Shown in pieces: positions 45,338 through 53,052 of a stretch of 64,000 nt of DNA. Position numbers and translations under genes: made by a program. Numbering within the stretch: the stretch's first letter is position 1; each line of letters starts with the position of its first letter. Source of the DNA: CAILUF01 sp964505265 (lineage in GTDB: Bacteria; Pseudomonadota; Alphaproteobacteria; Rickettsiales; UBA1997); NCBI GenBank assembly GCA_964505265.1, contig CAZDGN010000001.1:106505-170504 (forward strand), written 5' to 3'. The notes below the pieces were generated by a model. That model had not been told where the DNA came from. It saw only the letters and a program-made list of their open reading frames with translations, and searched no databases.

Positions 45338-45376
45338 TTTTAACCTTAATTTTGGGGTTGAATTTTTTAAAATTGA

Positions 45377-45823
45377 CTAAATTTTGGAAATTGCATTCCG
45401 AGCAAGTTGATCGGCAATTTCATTATTTTCATTTCCGCAATGACCTTTAACCCAGTGCCACTCGATCTGGTGTCTCATAGCTTCGGTATCAAGGGCTTGC
45501 CAAAGCTCAATATTTTTTACAGGTTTTTTATCCTTAGTTTTCCAGCCATTATGTTTCCAGCCATTAATCCATTTGGTAATGCCGTCCATAACATATTTGC
45601 TGTCGGTATAAATTTGAACTGAGCTAGGTTTTTTGATGATTCGTAAAGCCTCAATTACGGCGGTAATTTCCATTTGATTATTGGTGGTGTGAGCTACTGC
45701 GCCTGAAATTTCTTTGCGATGTTGACTAGTCATTAAGACTGCTCCCCATCCGCCTTTTCCGGGATTTCCAGAGCAGGCTCCGTCGGTGTAGATTATGATG
45801 TTATTTTGCGTTATTTTATTCAT
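45377..45823 (-). CDS. rnhA: Ribonuclease HI
   Basis: 148 residues. Degrades RNA in RNA-DNA hybrids. Catalytic carboxylates are seen in IIYTDGACSGNPG (Asp13), NNQMEITAVIEAL (Glu) and IYTDSKYV (Asp), with the WVKGHCGNENNEIAD block near the C-terminus. 16 nt downstream of proC and 101 nt upstream of the membrane cassette on the same strand. Confidence 0.97.
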   Translation of the reverse strand: MNKITQNNIIIYTDGACSGNPGKGGWGAVLMTSQHRKEISGAVAHTTNNQMEITAVIEALRIIKKPSSVQIYTDSKYVMDGITKWINGWKHNGWKTKDKKPVKNIELWQALDTEAMRHQIEWHWVKGHCGNENNEIADQLARNAISKI

Positions 45824-45839
45824 GGTGAAAAAAATTAAA

Positions 45840-46646
45840 TTAGTTGAGTCTTTTAGATTTTATAACGGCGTTGCTTATTGATTTTTGGAGTAAGTTTTGT
45901 AGTTTATTATTTTTAATTAAATTTTTTAACATTGAAGCGGTTACACCTTTTTTACTGGTGACTTTTTGTCGAAGTTCAGCAAAATTTTCAGTTGAATTTT
46001 GACTAATTTCTGCAGTTGAAGCAAATAAAATTTTAGTTAATTCATTGGCTAAGTTTTTAGAAATATTATTTTTAATAGCGATTTGTTCTAAAATTTCTTG
46101 CAACAAAAAAATTAAGGCAGGACCGCACCCATAAAGAGCGGTATAAATATGAAATAACTCCTCATCTTCAATAAAAAATGCTTTGCCAAAATTGTCAAAA
46201 ATTTTTTCAATAATAATTTTATTTTCTTTACTTAAATTTTTTGAATAAAGTGGGACAATTGATTTGTTTACCGCTATACCAAGATTGGGCATCGAGCGGA
46301 TTATTTCGGCGTTTTTTCCAAAGAAATTTACAAAAAAATCATGATTTTTACCCGCCATTATTGAAATAAAAATGGTTTTAGGGTGAAAAATATTTTTTTT
46401 AGAAAATTCAGTTAAAATTTTTGCAGAATTTTGTGGTTTGGTGCATAAAAAAATAATATCGGCATGATAATTTTGGTCAATATCGTTTAGGTGGTGAATA
46501 TATTTGAGTTTAGGAATTAAATTTTGCGAAGTCGGTTTTAAAATTAATAATTGTTTTGCATCAAAAATATTATTTTGAAGCAAATTTTTTACGATAATTT
46601 GCCCCATTTTTCCACATCCTAGAAAAAAAATATTTTTGTTATTCAT
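45840..46646 (-). CDS. proC: Pyrroline-5-carboxylate reductase
   Basis: 268 residues. ProC reduces P5C to proline with NAD(P)H. Rossmann motif FLGCGKMGQII at the start, MPNLGIAVNKS, YGCGPALIFLLQEILEQIA (dimer helix, catalytic region) and KGVTASML are seen; the usual GSGPAY is GCGPAL here and TSPGGTT is TSKKGVT, so the active site is somewhat diverged. It follows sdhB by 3 nt. Confidence 0.88.
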   Translation of the reverse strand: MNNKNIFFLGCGKMGQIIVKNLLQNNIFDAKQLLILKPTSQNLIPKLKYIHHLNDIDQNYHADIIFLCTKPQNSAKILTEFSKKNIFHPKTIFISIMAGKNHDFFVNFFGKNAEIIRSMPNLGIAVNKSIVPLYSKNLSKENKIIIEKIFDNFGKAFFIEDEELFHIYTALYGCGPALIFLLQEILEQIAIKNNISKNLANELTKILFASTAEISQNSTENFAELRQKVTSKKGVTASMLKNLIKNNKLQNLLQKSISNAVIKSKRLN

Positions 46647-46649
46647 TTT

Positions 46650-47447
46650 TTACGCCTTTCTATCCGCAATTGCTTGTTTAATTTTACCAATAGCTTGTGC
46701 TGGGTTTAAGCCTTTTGGACAGGCTTGAGCACAATTCATAATGGTGTGGCAACGATATAATTTAAATGGATCTTCTAAATCGTCAAGTCTTTCGGCTGTT
46801 GCTTCATCACGAGAGTCGGCAATCCATCTTTGGGCTTGTAATAAAATAGCTGGTCCAAGATATTTGTCGCTATTCCACCAATAGCTTGGGCAAGAAGTTG
46901 AACAACAAGCACATAAAATACATTCGTAAAGACCATCAAGCTTTTCGCGTTCTTCTGGCGATTGTAGACGCTCTTTATTTGGATTGTTTGGTTCAGAAGC
47001 TTGAAGCCAAGGTTTGATTGATTTATATTGCTCGTAAAAATGTGTTAAATCAGGAACTAAATCTTTAACCACAGGCATATGTGGCAATGGATAAATTTTA
47101 ATTACATTTGATTTGCAATCAGAAATTGATTTTGTGCAGGCTAGGGTGTTGCTACCATCAATATTCATGGCACAAGAACCGCAAATTCCTTCGCGACATG
47201 AACGGCGGAAGGTTAATGTTGAATCTTGCTCGGACTTCATTTTAATTAGGGCATCAAGCACCATCGGACCACATTTGTCGAGGTCAATTTCGAAACGGTC
47301 AATATGTGGATTTTTCTTTTCAATATCTTCAGGGTCATAGCGATAAACCTCAAAAACCTGAATATTTTTGGCACCTTCCTCAGCTTTAAAAGTTTTGGAA
47401 TTTTTATTATCTATTTTAGAATTTTTTGGTAATGTGAATTCTGCCAT
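46650..47447 (-). CDS. sdhB: Succinate dehydrogenase iron-sulfur subunit
   Basis: 265 residues. Three Fe-S clusters are ligated by CREGICGSCAMNIDG with the later Cys (2Fe-2S), CILCACCSTSCP (4Fe-4S) and CHTIMNCAQACPKG (3Fe-4S). It passes electrons from SdhA to ubiquinone in complex II. Order sdhC-sdhD-sdhA-sdhB, then proC. Confidence 0.98.
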   Translation of the reverse strand: MAEFTLPKNSKIDNKNSKTFKAEEGAKNIQVFEVYRYDPEDIEKKNPHIDRFEIDLDKCGPMVLDALIKMKSEQDSTLTFRRSCREGICGSCAMNIDGSNTLACTKSISDCKSNVIKIYPLPHMPVVKDLVPDLTHFYEQYKSIKPWLQASEPNNPNKERLQSPEEREKLDGLYECILCACCSTSCPSYWWNSDKYLGPAILLQAQRWIADSRDEATAERLDDLEDPFKLYRCHTIMNCAQACPKGLNPAQAIGKIKQAIADRKA

Positions 47448-47468
47448 AATTTTTGAATTAAAATTAAA

Positions 47469-49268
47469 TTAATAAACTCGTTTTTTTGGAGGAAATGCTT
47501 GAACCTCGTTAGTTAAAGGCTTTAAGACCACTTCACGATAATCAATTTTCGTGTTGGCTTTTTCATCGCACCACATAACGGTGTGTTTTAGCCAATTATC
47601 ATCATCCCTTTCCTTGAAATCATCTCGAGCATGAGCTCCACGGCTTTCTTTGCGGTTTAAGGCGGAAGCAATAGTGACCATTGCTTGCGAACGCAAATTA
47701 TCGAGTTCAAGAGCTTCAACTAAATCGCTATTCCAAATCAAACCACGATCATTAACTTGAAGATCTTCAAAGCTGTTGAAGATTGCTTTCATTTTGTTGG
47801 CACCCTCGCTTAGAGTGCTTTCAGTTCTAAATACTGCAGCGTGTTTTTGCATACAATCTTGCATTTCGCTACGAATCTTTGCGGTTGGGTTTGAGCCTTT
47901 GGCAAAACGAATTCTATCGAGGCGATGAATGGCATCTTCGCCAACATTACTAGCAAAATCTTGATGTTTTGAATTTGGTTTAACTAATTCTTGAGCACGA
48001 ATGGCACTGGCTCTGCCAAATACAACTAAATCAAGTAAAGAGTTTGAGCCAAGGCGGTTGGCACCATGAACCGAAACACATCCTGCTTCGCCGATGGCCA
48101 TTAAGCCTTCAACAATTTCAGTTTTGCCATTTTTGATATTCAAAACTTCACCCTTATAATTAGTTGGAATACCACCCATATTATAGTGAACTGTAGGTAA
48201 TACTGGAATTGGCTCTTTAGTTACATCAACTCCTGCAAAAATTTTTGCAGTTTCAGAAATTCCTGGTAATCTTTCATGAAGGACTTTTGGATCAAGATGA
48301 TTCAAATGCAAGAAAATATGATCCTTATTTTTGCCAACACCTCTTCCAGCTACAATTTCCATAGTCATTGCTCTTGATACTACATCGCGACTAGCTAAAT
48401 CTTTGGTGCTTGGAGCGTAGCGTTCCATAAATCTTTCACCTTCACTATTAACTAAATATCCACCCTCACCACGAGCACCTTCGGTAATCAAGCAACCTGA
48501 GCCATAAACTCCAGTTGGGTGAAATTGGACAAATTCCATATCTTGCAAAGGTAAACCAGCTCGAAGAACCATTCCGCCACCATCTCCAGTGCAAGTATGA
48601 GCAGATGTTGCAGAGAAATAGGCTCGACCATAACCACCTGTTGCCAAGACAACTAAATGTCCTTTGAAGCGATGAATTGTGCCATCAATTAAGGAAATTG
48701 CTATTACACCCTTACATACTCCATCAATCATAATTAAATCGATGGCAAAAAATTCGATAAAAAATTGTGCCTTATGTTTAAGTGATTGTTGGTATAATGT
48801 ATGCAAAATCGCATGTCCAGTGCGATCAGCCGCCGCACAAGTTCTTTGTGCAGGTCCACCCTCGCCATATTGCTTAGTCATTCCACCAAAAGGGCGTTGA
48901 TAAATTTTACCTTCTTTAGTTCTTGAAAATGGAACACCATAATGCTCGAGTTCGATAATAGCTTCTGGAGCTTCTTTACACATATATTCAATGGCGTCTT
49001 GGTCGCCAAGCCAGTCTGAACCTTTGATGGTGTCAAACATATGCCATCTCCAATCATCTTCGCCCATATTGCCAAGTGCCGCGGAAATTCCACCTTGAGC
49101 GGCAACTGTGTGCGAACGAGTTGGGAAAACTTTGGTAATGCAGGCGGTTGATAAACCTTTTTGAGCCATACCAAAAGTGGCACGAAGACCTGCTCCACCA
49201 GCTCCAACAACTATAACATCAAATTCGTGATCGATAATATTATAATTTGCAATTTTTGATTCGTTCAT
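47469..49268 (-). CDS. sdhA: Succinate dehydrogenase flavoprotein subunit
   Basis: 599 residues. Dinucleotide motif VVGAGGAGLRA, the covalent FAD site RSHTVAAQGG (His), HPTGVYGSGCLITEGARGEGG and the catalytic region TVHYNMGGIP are present. Oxidises succinate to fumarate. Complete and typical of alphaproteobacteria. Confidence 0.98.
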   Translation of the reverse strand: MNESKIANYNIIDHEFDVIVVGAGGAGLRATFGMAQKGLSTACITKVFPTRSHTVAAQGGISAALGNMGEDDWRWHMFDTIKGSDWLGDQDAIEYMCKEAPEAIIELEHYGVPFSRTKEGKIYQRPFGGMTKQYGEGGPAQRTCAAADRTGHAILHTLYQQSLKHKAQFFIEFFAIDLIMIDGVCKGVIAISLIDGTIHRFKGHLVVLATGGYGRAYFSATSAHTCTGDGGGMVLRAGLPLQDMEFVQFHPTGVYGSGCLITEGARGEGGYLVNSEGERFMERYAPSTKDLASRDVVSRAMTMEIVAGRGVGKNKDHIFLHLNHLDPKVLHERLPGISETAKIFAGVDVTKEPIPVLPTVHYNMGGIPTNYKGEVLNIKNGKTEIVEGLMAIGEAGCVSVHGANRLGSNSLLDLVVFGRASAIRAQELVKPNSKHQDFASNVGEDAIHRLDRIRFAKGSNPTAKIRSEMQDCMQKHAAVFRTESTLSEGANKMKAIFNSFEDLQVNDRGLIWNSDLVEALELDNLRSQAMVTIASALNRKESRGAHARDDFKERDDDNWLKHTVMWCDEKANTKIDYREVVLKPLTNEVQAFPPKKRVY

Positions 49269-49279
49269 TTTGAATTAAA

Positions 49280-49642
49280 TTAATTTATTAAATGTAATTT
49301 TAAAATAGCCAAAACTACTGCGGTAGCTGTAGTGATTGAAATAAAATTTACCAACATAATATAAAAATGAATTTTAGCTTTGTTAGTAACGTAGTCTTCA
49401 ATTATAACTCTCATTCCAAGCGAGCCATGATAAAGCGATGTTGTGAAAAGTAAAATTGCCATAAAGGCATTGAAGGGATAAGCAAAAAATACAGGCAAAT
49501 ATCCAGTTGGATCAAGAGCAATCTCAATTAAAGACAGAACTAGCCAAATAATTAGGGGTATTAAGGCAACAGCACTCACTCTTTGTAAAAGCCAATGGTG
49601 AAAACCAGTTTTGGTAGATGGAGCAATTTCAATTTTTTTCAT
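49280..49642 (-). CDS. sdhD: Succinate dehydrogenase membrane anchor subunit
   Basis: 120 residues with three membrane segments. HHWLLQRVSAVALIPL at the start and YHGSLGMRVIIEDYV (haem-ligand His region) match SdhD. 1 nt after sdhC and 11 nt before sdhA. Confidence 0.93.
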   Translation of the reverse strand: MKKIEIAPSTKTGFHHWLLQRVSAVALIPLIIWLVLSLIEIALDPTGYLPVFFAYPFNAFMAILLFTTSLYHGSLGMRVIIEDYVTNKAKIHFYIMLVNFISITTATAVVLAILKLHLIN

Positions 49643-49643
49643 A

Positions 49644-50060
49644 TTAAAATAATTTTAAATATATGGTTAAAGCAATAGTAGAAACAGTTAAAAATAATGT
49701 TGTTAAAATCACGATATAACCGGTTAACTTTGCAGTTTTTAGGTTAAAACCCTTGCCAATATCCCAAAATAAATGGCGAATACCATTGCAAAAATGATAA
49801 TAAAGCGAGAAAGTTAAAGCTATTATTGCACCATAAAAAATAATGTCTAGAATTAGCATTGAAAGGCATTCGCAATGTTCTTTTTCAGAAATTGAGCCAA
49901 AAGAATAGGTGTAATAAACAATAAACCAAGCAATTATTAATACTGAAAAAAACAACATTACCCCAGTTAAACGATGTAAAATTGAAGTTATAGAAGAAAT
50001 GTTCCAGCGATAAATTTGAAGATGAGGTGAGGTTGGTTTTGATGAATTATGATTATTCAT
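49644..50060 (-). CDS. sdhC: Succinate dehydrogenase cytochrome b556 subunit
   Basis: 138 residues, three membrane segments. SPHLQIYRWNISSITSILHR with LTGVMLFFS and HFCNGIRHLFWDIG (haem His) are the two SdhC signatures. First gene of sdhCDAB; the 109-bp gap to divergent folK should hold both promoters, but it is so AT-rich that no box stands out. Confidence 0.94.
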   Translation of the reverse strand: MNNHNSSKPTSPHLQIYRWNISSITSILHRLTGVMLFFSVLIIAWFIVYYTYSFGSISEKEHCECLSMLILDIIFYGAIIALTFSLYYHFCNGIRHLFWDIGKGFNLKTAKLTGYIVILTTLFLTVSTIALTIYLKLF

Positions 50061-50169
50061 AAATTTATAACAAATTATTTTTTAAATTAAATTAAAAATA
50101 ATTTTATAATCTGTAATTGATTTTAACAACAAAAAATTAAATAATTTATAAAAAAATTACTAAATTAAA

Positions 50170-50649
50170 ATGAATCAAGTAAATTTACAATCTAAAATTA
50201 TCTTTGGAATTGGCTCTAATCTTGGAGATAAGGCTCAAAATATAGATTTGGCAGTTTCTAAATTAGCTAAAAATTTAGAGTTGTTTAATCTCAAAAAGTC
50301 GACAATTTATGTTAATAAAGCCATGCTTCCAATGAATGCACCTGATAATTGGGATATTGATTTTTTTAATATAGCGCTTTCTGCATCAATAAATTTACAA
50401 AATTTTCAACCTCTAAAAATTTTGCAAATTATAAAAAAAATTGAAAATGAAATTGGTCGAACCAATACAGAGTTTTGGGCACCTCGTGAGATAGATATTG
50501 ATATTTTGGCAATTGATAAAATACTTTATCAAAGCGAAGAATTGATTATCCCTCATATTGGCTTGTTTGACCGCGATTTTTTTGTAAAAACGGTTTGCGA
50601 AATTGAAGAAAATTATTTTCTTGAATTAATGAATCATTTTAAGAAATAG
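50170..50649 (+). CDS. folK: 6-hydroxymethyl-dihydropterin pyrophosphokinase
   Basis: 159 residues. HPPK transfers pyrophosphate from ATP to the pterin in folate synthesis. Motifs FGIGSNLGDKAQN, FFNIALSA, IENEIGR, WAPREIDIDILAID (metal Asp pair) and IPHIGLFDRDF are clear. Its last 11 nt overlap a convergent orphan gene. No other folate gene is nearby. Confidence 0.94.
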   Translation: MNQVNLQSKIIFGIGSNLGDKAQNIDLAVSKLAKNLELFNLKKSTIYVNKAMLPMNAPDNWDIDFFNIALSASINLQNFQPLKILQIIKKIENEIGRTNTEFWAPREIDIDILAIDKILYQSEELIIPHIGLFDRDFFVKTVCEIEENYFLELMNHFKK

Positions 50650-51403
50650 TGCAGAAATTTTTTTTTAATGTTTGTGAAGAATTTCTTTGCAACGGAGCTG
50701 GTTCGGATATTGGTGGATTTAAAGGTTCAATACCTCCAAGAAAATCAAAACTTCCTCTATTTGAATTAATCAAGGGTGTTGGTGGTTGCGAGCCTGTATG
50801 AGATGAGTTTGAAGAAATGCTTGCAAAGCTTACTCTTCTTGAAGTTGGGCTATATATTTTTTTTATTTCTTTATCGAATTTTTTTCTTTCATTTTCATCC
50901 AAGCGAGTTATAAATTTTTCCAATGTTTCATCGAAAATTTTTTTACAATTTTCGGAATTATTTTTAATAGAATTAAGTTTTTCCATAATATGAAAATCGC
51001 TTTCCAAAGAGAAATTGTCAATATTTTTAAGCAACATTAATGTTAGTTCAATTGGAGGTTGATCGATTTGAATTAATTCCATAAATCTTATTTTTTCGGC
51101 ATTTTTTATTTCTTGTTGGTCTCCATTAAATCGCTCTTTAATAATTTCATAAAGTTCAAATATTTTTGTATTGTGAGGTGAGATATAAATTAATTCCATA
51201 GCCCTTTTAATATCTGTAATTTCAGTGACCAAATTATCTTTTTCTTCAAAAATATTTTCAAAACATTTGCTTTCGTGAATTAAAACTTCATTATTTGTTG
51301 AATTCATATAATGTTCAAATATCCTTTCAAGGCTATTTCTTGGATTGCCATCATATTTTATTTTTGGTTCAAAAACAGGAAGAGTTAAGGGAGGATTTTG
51401 CAT
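50639..51403 (-). CDS. Orphan protein with helical body and Ser/Pro-rich tail, unknown function
   Basis: 254 residues. I recognise no family. There is no signal peptide or membrane segment. Residues 1-20 are Pro-rich, about 25-185 look alpha-helical with many Glu, Lys and Ile, and the tail from about 186 is rich in Ser, Pro and Asn with SRRVSFAS and LQRNSS motifs and ends in FCTIS. Such a tail is unusual among the neighbours and could be a disordered or eukaryote-facing (effector-like) segment, but nothing here proves secretion. Ends inside folK (11 nt). Confidence 0.7.
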   Translation of the reverse strand: MQNPPLTLPVFEPKIKYDGNPRNSLERIFEHYMNSTNNEVLIHESKCFENIFEEKDNLVTEITDIKRAMELIYISPHNTKIFELYEIIKERFNGDQQEIKNAEKIRFMELIQIDQPPIELTLMLLKNIDNFSLESDFHIMEKLNSIKNNSENCKKIFDETLEKFITRLDENERKKFDKEIKKIYSPTSRRVSFASISSNSSHTGSQPPTPLINSNRGSFDFLGGIEPLNPPISEPAPLQRNSSQTLKKNFCTIS

Positions 51404-51481
51404 ATTTTTATTTATTCTAGATTAATAAATATTATTACAAAATTTATTTATAACTAAAAAAAATAACTGTCAAGAAAGATT

Positions 51482-52468
51482 TTATTTAATTTTTTCTTCA
51501 AGAATATCGGCATCAACCATCATTTTAACCAATTCTTTAAATTTTACTTTTGGAGACCAATTGAGTTTTTGCTTGGCTTTGCTGGCATCTCCAATTAACA
51601 AATCAACCTCTGCTGGACGAAAATATCTGGAGTCGATTTCTACATATTTTTGCCAATCCAAATTTACATAATTAAAAGCTTCCTCTAAAAATTCGCGAAC
51701 TGAGTGGGTTTCGCCCGTAGCAATGACATAATCGTCGGGATTTGATTGTTGAAGCATTAACCACATTGCTTCAACATAGTCGCCAGCAAAGCCCCAATCT
51801 CTTTTGGCATCGAGATTACCAAGATAAATTTTATCGATTTTTTTGGCAAGAATTTGTGCAATTCCCGAGCTGATTTTTCTGGTTACAAAAGTTTTACCTC
51901 TCCGAGGCGATTCGTGATTAAACAAAATTCCGCTACAAGCAAATAAATTATAGCTTTCGCGGTAATTTACAGTAAGCCAGTGGCTATAAAGTTTTGAACA
52001 AGCATAAGGGCTTCGCGGATAAAATGGCGTCTTTTCGTTTTGAGGAACCGCCTGCACCAAGCCAAACATTTCCGAAGATGAAGCTTGATAAAATTTAGTA
52101 TTAATTCTGGTTTCGCGAATTGCTTCAAGCAAGCGACAAGTTCCAACTGCATCAATATCGGAGGTATATTCTGGTATGTCGAAACTAACTTTTACATGGC
52201 TTTGTGCAGCTAAATTATAAATTTCATCAGGAGAAATTTTTTCAATTAAGCGATAAAGCGAAGAGCCATCACTTAAATCGCCATAATGTAAAAAAAGTGA
52301 TTTATTGTAAATATTTTGGTCATTATAAAGATGGTCGATGCGGTTGGTGTTAATTGAGCTTGAACGACGGATAATGCCGTGAACTTCGTAATTTTTATTT
52401 AATAAAAATTCGGTTAAATATGAACCGTCTTGACCAGTAATTCCAGTGATAAAAGCCTTTTTTTTCAT
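51482..52468 (-). CDS. gmd: GDP-mannose 4,6-dehydratase
   Basis: 328 residues. Short-chain dehydrogenase fold: GITGQDGSYLTEFLLNK (NADP loop, about 9-25), RRSSSINTNRIDHLY, the catalytic YACSK (Tyr-x3-Lys), NHESPRRGKTFVTRKI and RPAEVDLLIGDASKAK. It makes GDP-4-keto-6-deoxymannose, precursor of GDP-fucose or GDP-rhamnose for surface polysaccharide. The follow-on reductase gene is not adjacent. Confidence 0.96.
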   Translation of the reverse strand: MKKKAFITGITGQDGSYLTEFLLNKNYEVHGIIRRSSSINTNRIDHLYNDQNIYNKSLFLHYGDLSDGSSLYRLIEKISPDEIYNLAAQSHVKVSFDIPEYTSDIDAVGTCRLLEAIRETRINTKFYQASSSEMFGLVQAVPQNEKTPFYPRSPYACSKLYSHWLTVNYRESYNLFACSGILFNHESPRRGKTFVTRKISSGIAQILAKKIDKIYLGNLDAKRDWGFAGDYVEAMWLMLQQSNPDDYVIATGETHSVREFLEEAFNYVNLDWQKYVEIDSRYFRPAEVDLLIGDASKAKQKLNWSPKVKFKELVKMMVDADILEEKIK

Positions 52469-52490
52469 GAATTTTAGAAGGAAATATTAG

Positions 52491-52568
52491 TGGTCGGGGC
52501 GGAGAGATTTGAACTCCCGACCCTCTGGTCCCAAACCAGATGCGCTAGCCAGACTGCGCTACGCCCCG
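52491..52568 (-). tRNA. tRNA-Pro (anticodon UGG)
   Basis: 78 nt with encoded CCA. On the minus strand the acceptor CGGGGCG pairs with CGCCCCG, the anticodon stem TCTGG/CCAGA encloses TTTGGGA (anticodon TGG), and the T-arm has GGGAGTTCAAATCTCTCC. It lies 22 nt upstream of gmd on the same strand. Confidence 0.97.
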
Positions 52569-52695
52569 AAGAAACTTTAAGTAAAAAATATTTTTAAAAT
52601 ATTAAGTGAAAATTTAATTATTGCTTATAAATAAATTCTTGTTTAATCTTTTTTTTACCCCTTAATTAAATTTTAATCACCACTAAAAGTCAACT

Positions 52696-52980
52696 ATGAA
52701 ATTTACAAATCTTAAATTTTTTTACTTTTTCTTGTTTTTTTTAATTTTACAAACTCATAAATCCCTTGCTTGGAGCGGTTACGATTTTGATAAAAAAACC
52801 GAAATCGATATTCCTCCAGGAAATTTGGTTCGAGAAGGTTATATCATTGAATTTTATGATTCGGTAGATGACAATTTTCATACCGCCAAAATCCTGCAAA
52901 TGTCGAGTTTTGGGTCTTCGGTTGAGCTTACAATTGAAGATTTAGATGCCAAGAAACAACGCATTTTTGTTATGAATTAA
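52696..52980 (+). CDS. Small secreted protein resembling DUF5334
   Basis: 94 residues. A classical signal peptide (basic start, hydrophobic FYFFLFFLILQTHK, cleavage after LAW-preceding Ala) is followed by WSGYDFDKKTEIDI, PPGNLVREG and a short beta-rich domain. The W-x-GYD...VREG pattern recalls a small family of unknown function seen in Rickettsiales (DUF5334), from memory only. Single gene before clpB, 72 nt away. Confidence 0.75.
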   Translation: MKFTNLKFFYFFLFFLILQTHKSLAWSGYDFDKKTEIDIPPGNLVREGYIIEFYDSVDDNFHTAKILQMSSFGSSVELTIEDLDAKKQRIFVMN

Positions 52981-53052
52981 ATACTTGTAAAATTTTTATT
53001 ATACTCTATCTATTTAGTAAATATTTTTTAAATCTAAAGCCTAAAAAATCTT

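Noticed and set aside
50061..50169. TATAAT at 50105-50110 as the folK promoter
   Set aside because: No -35 partner at proper spacing, and the hexamer is common in the A/T-only gap.
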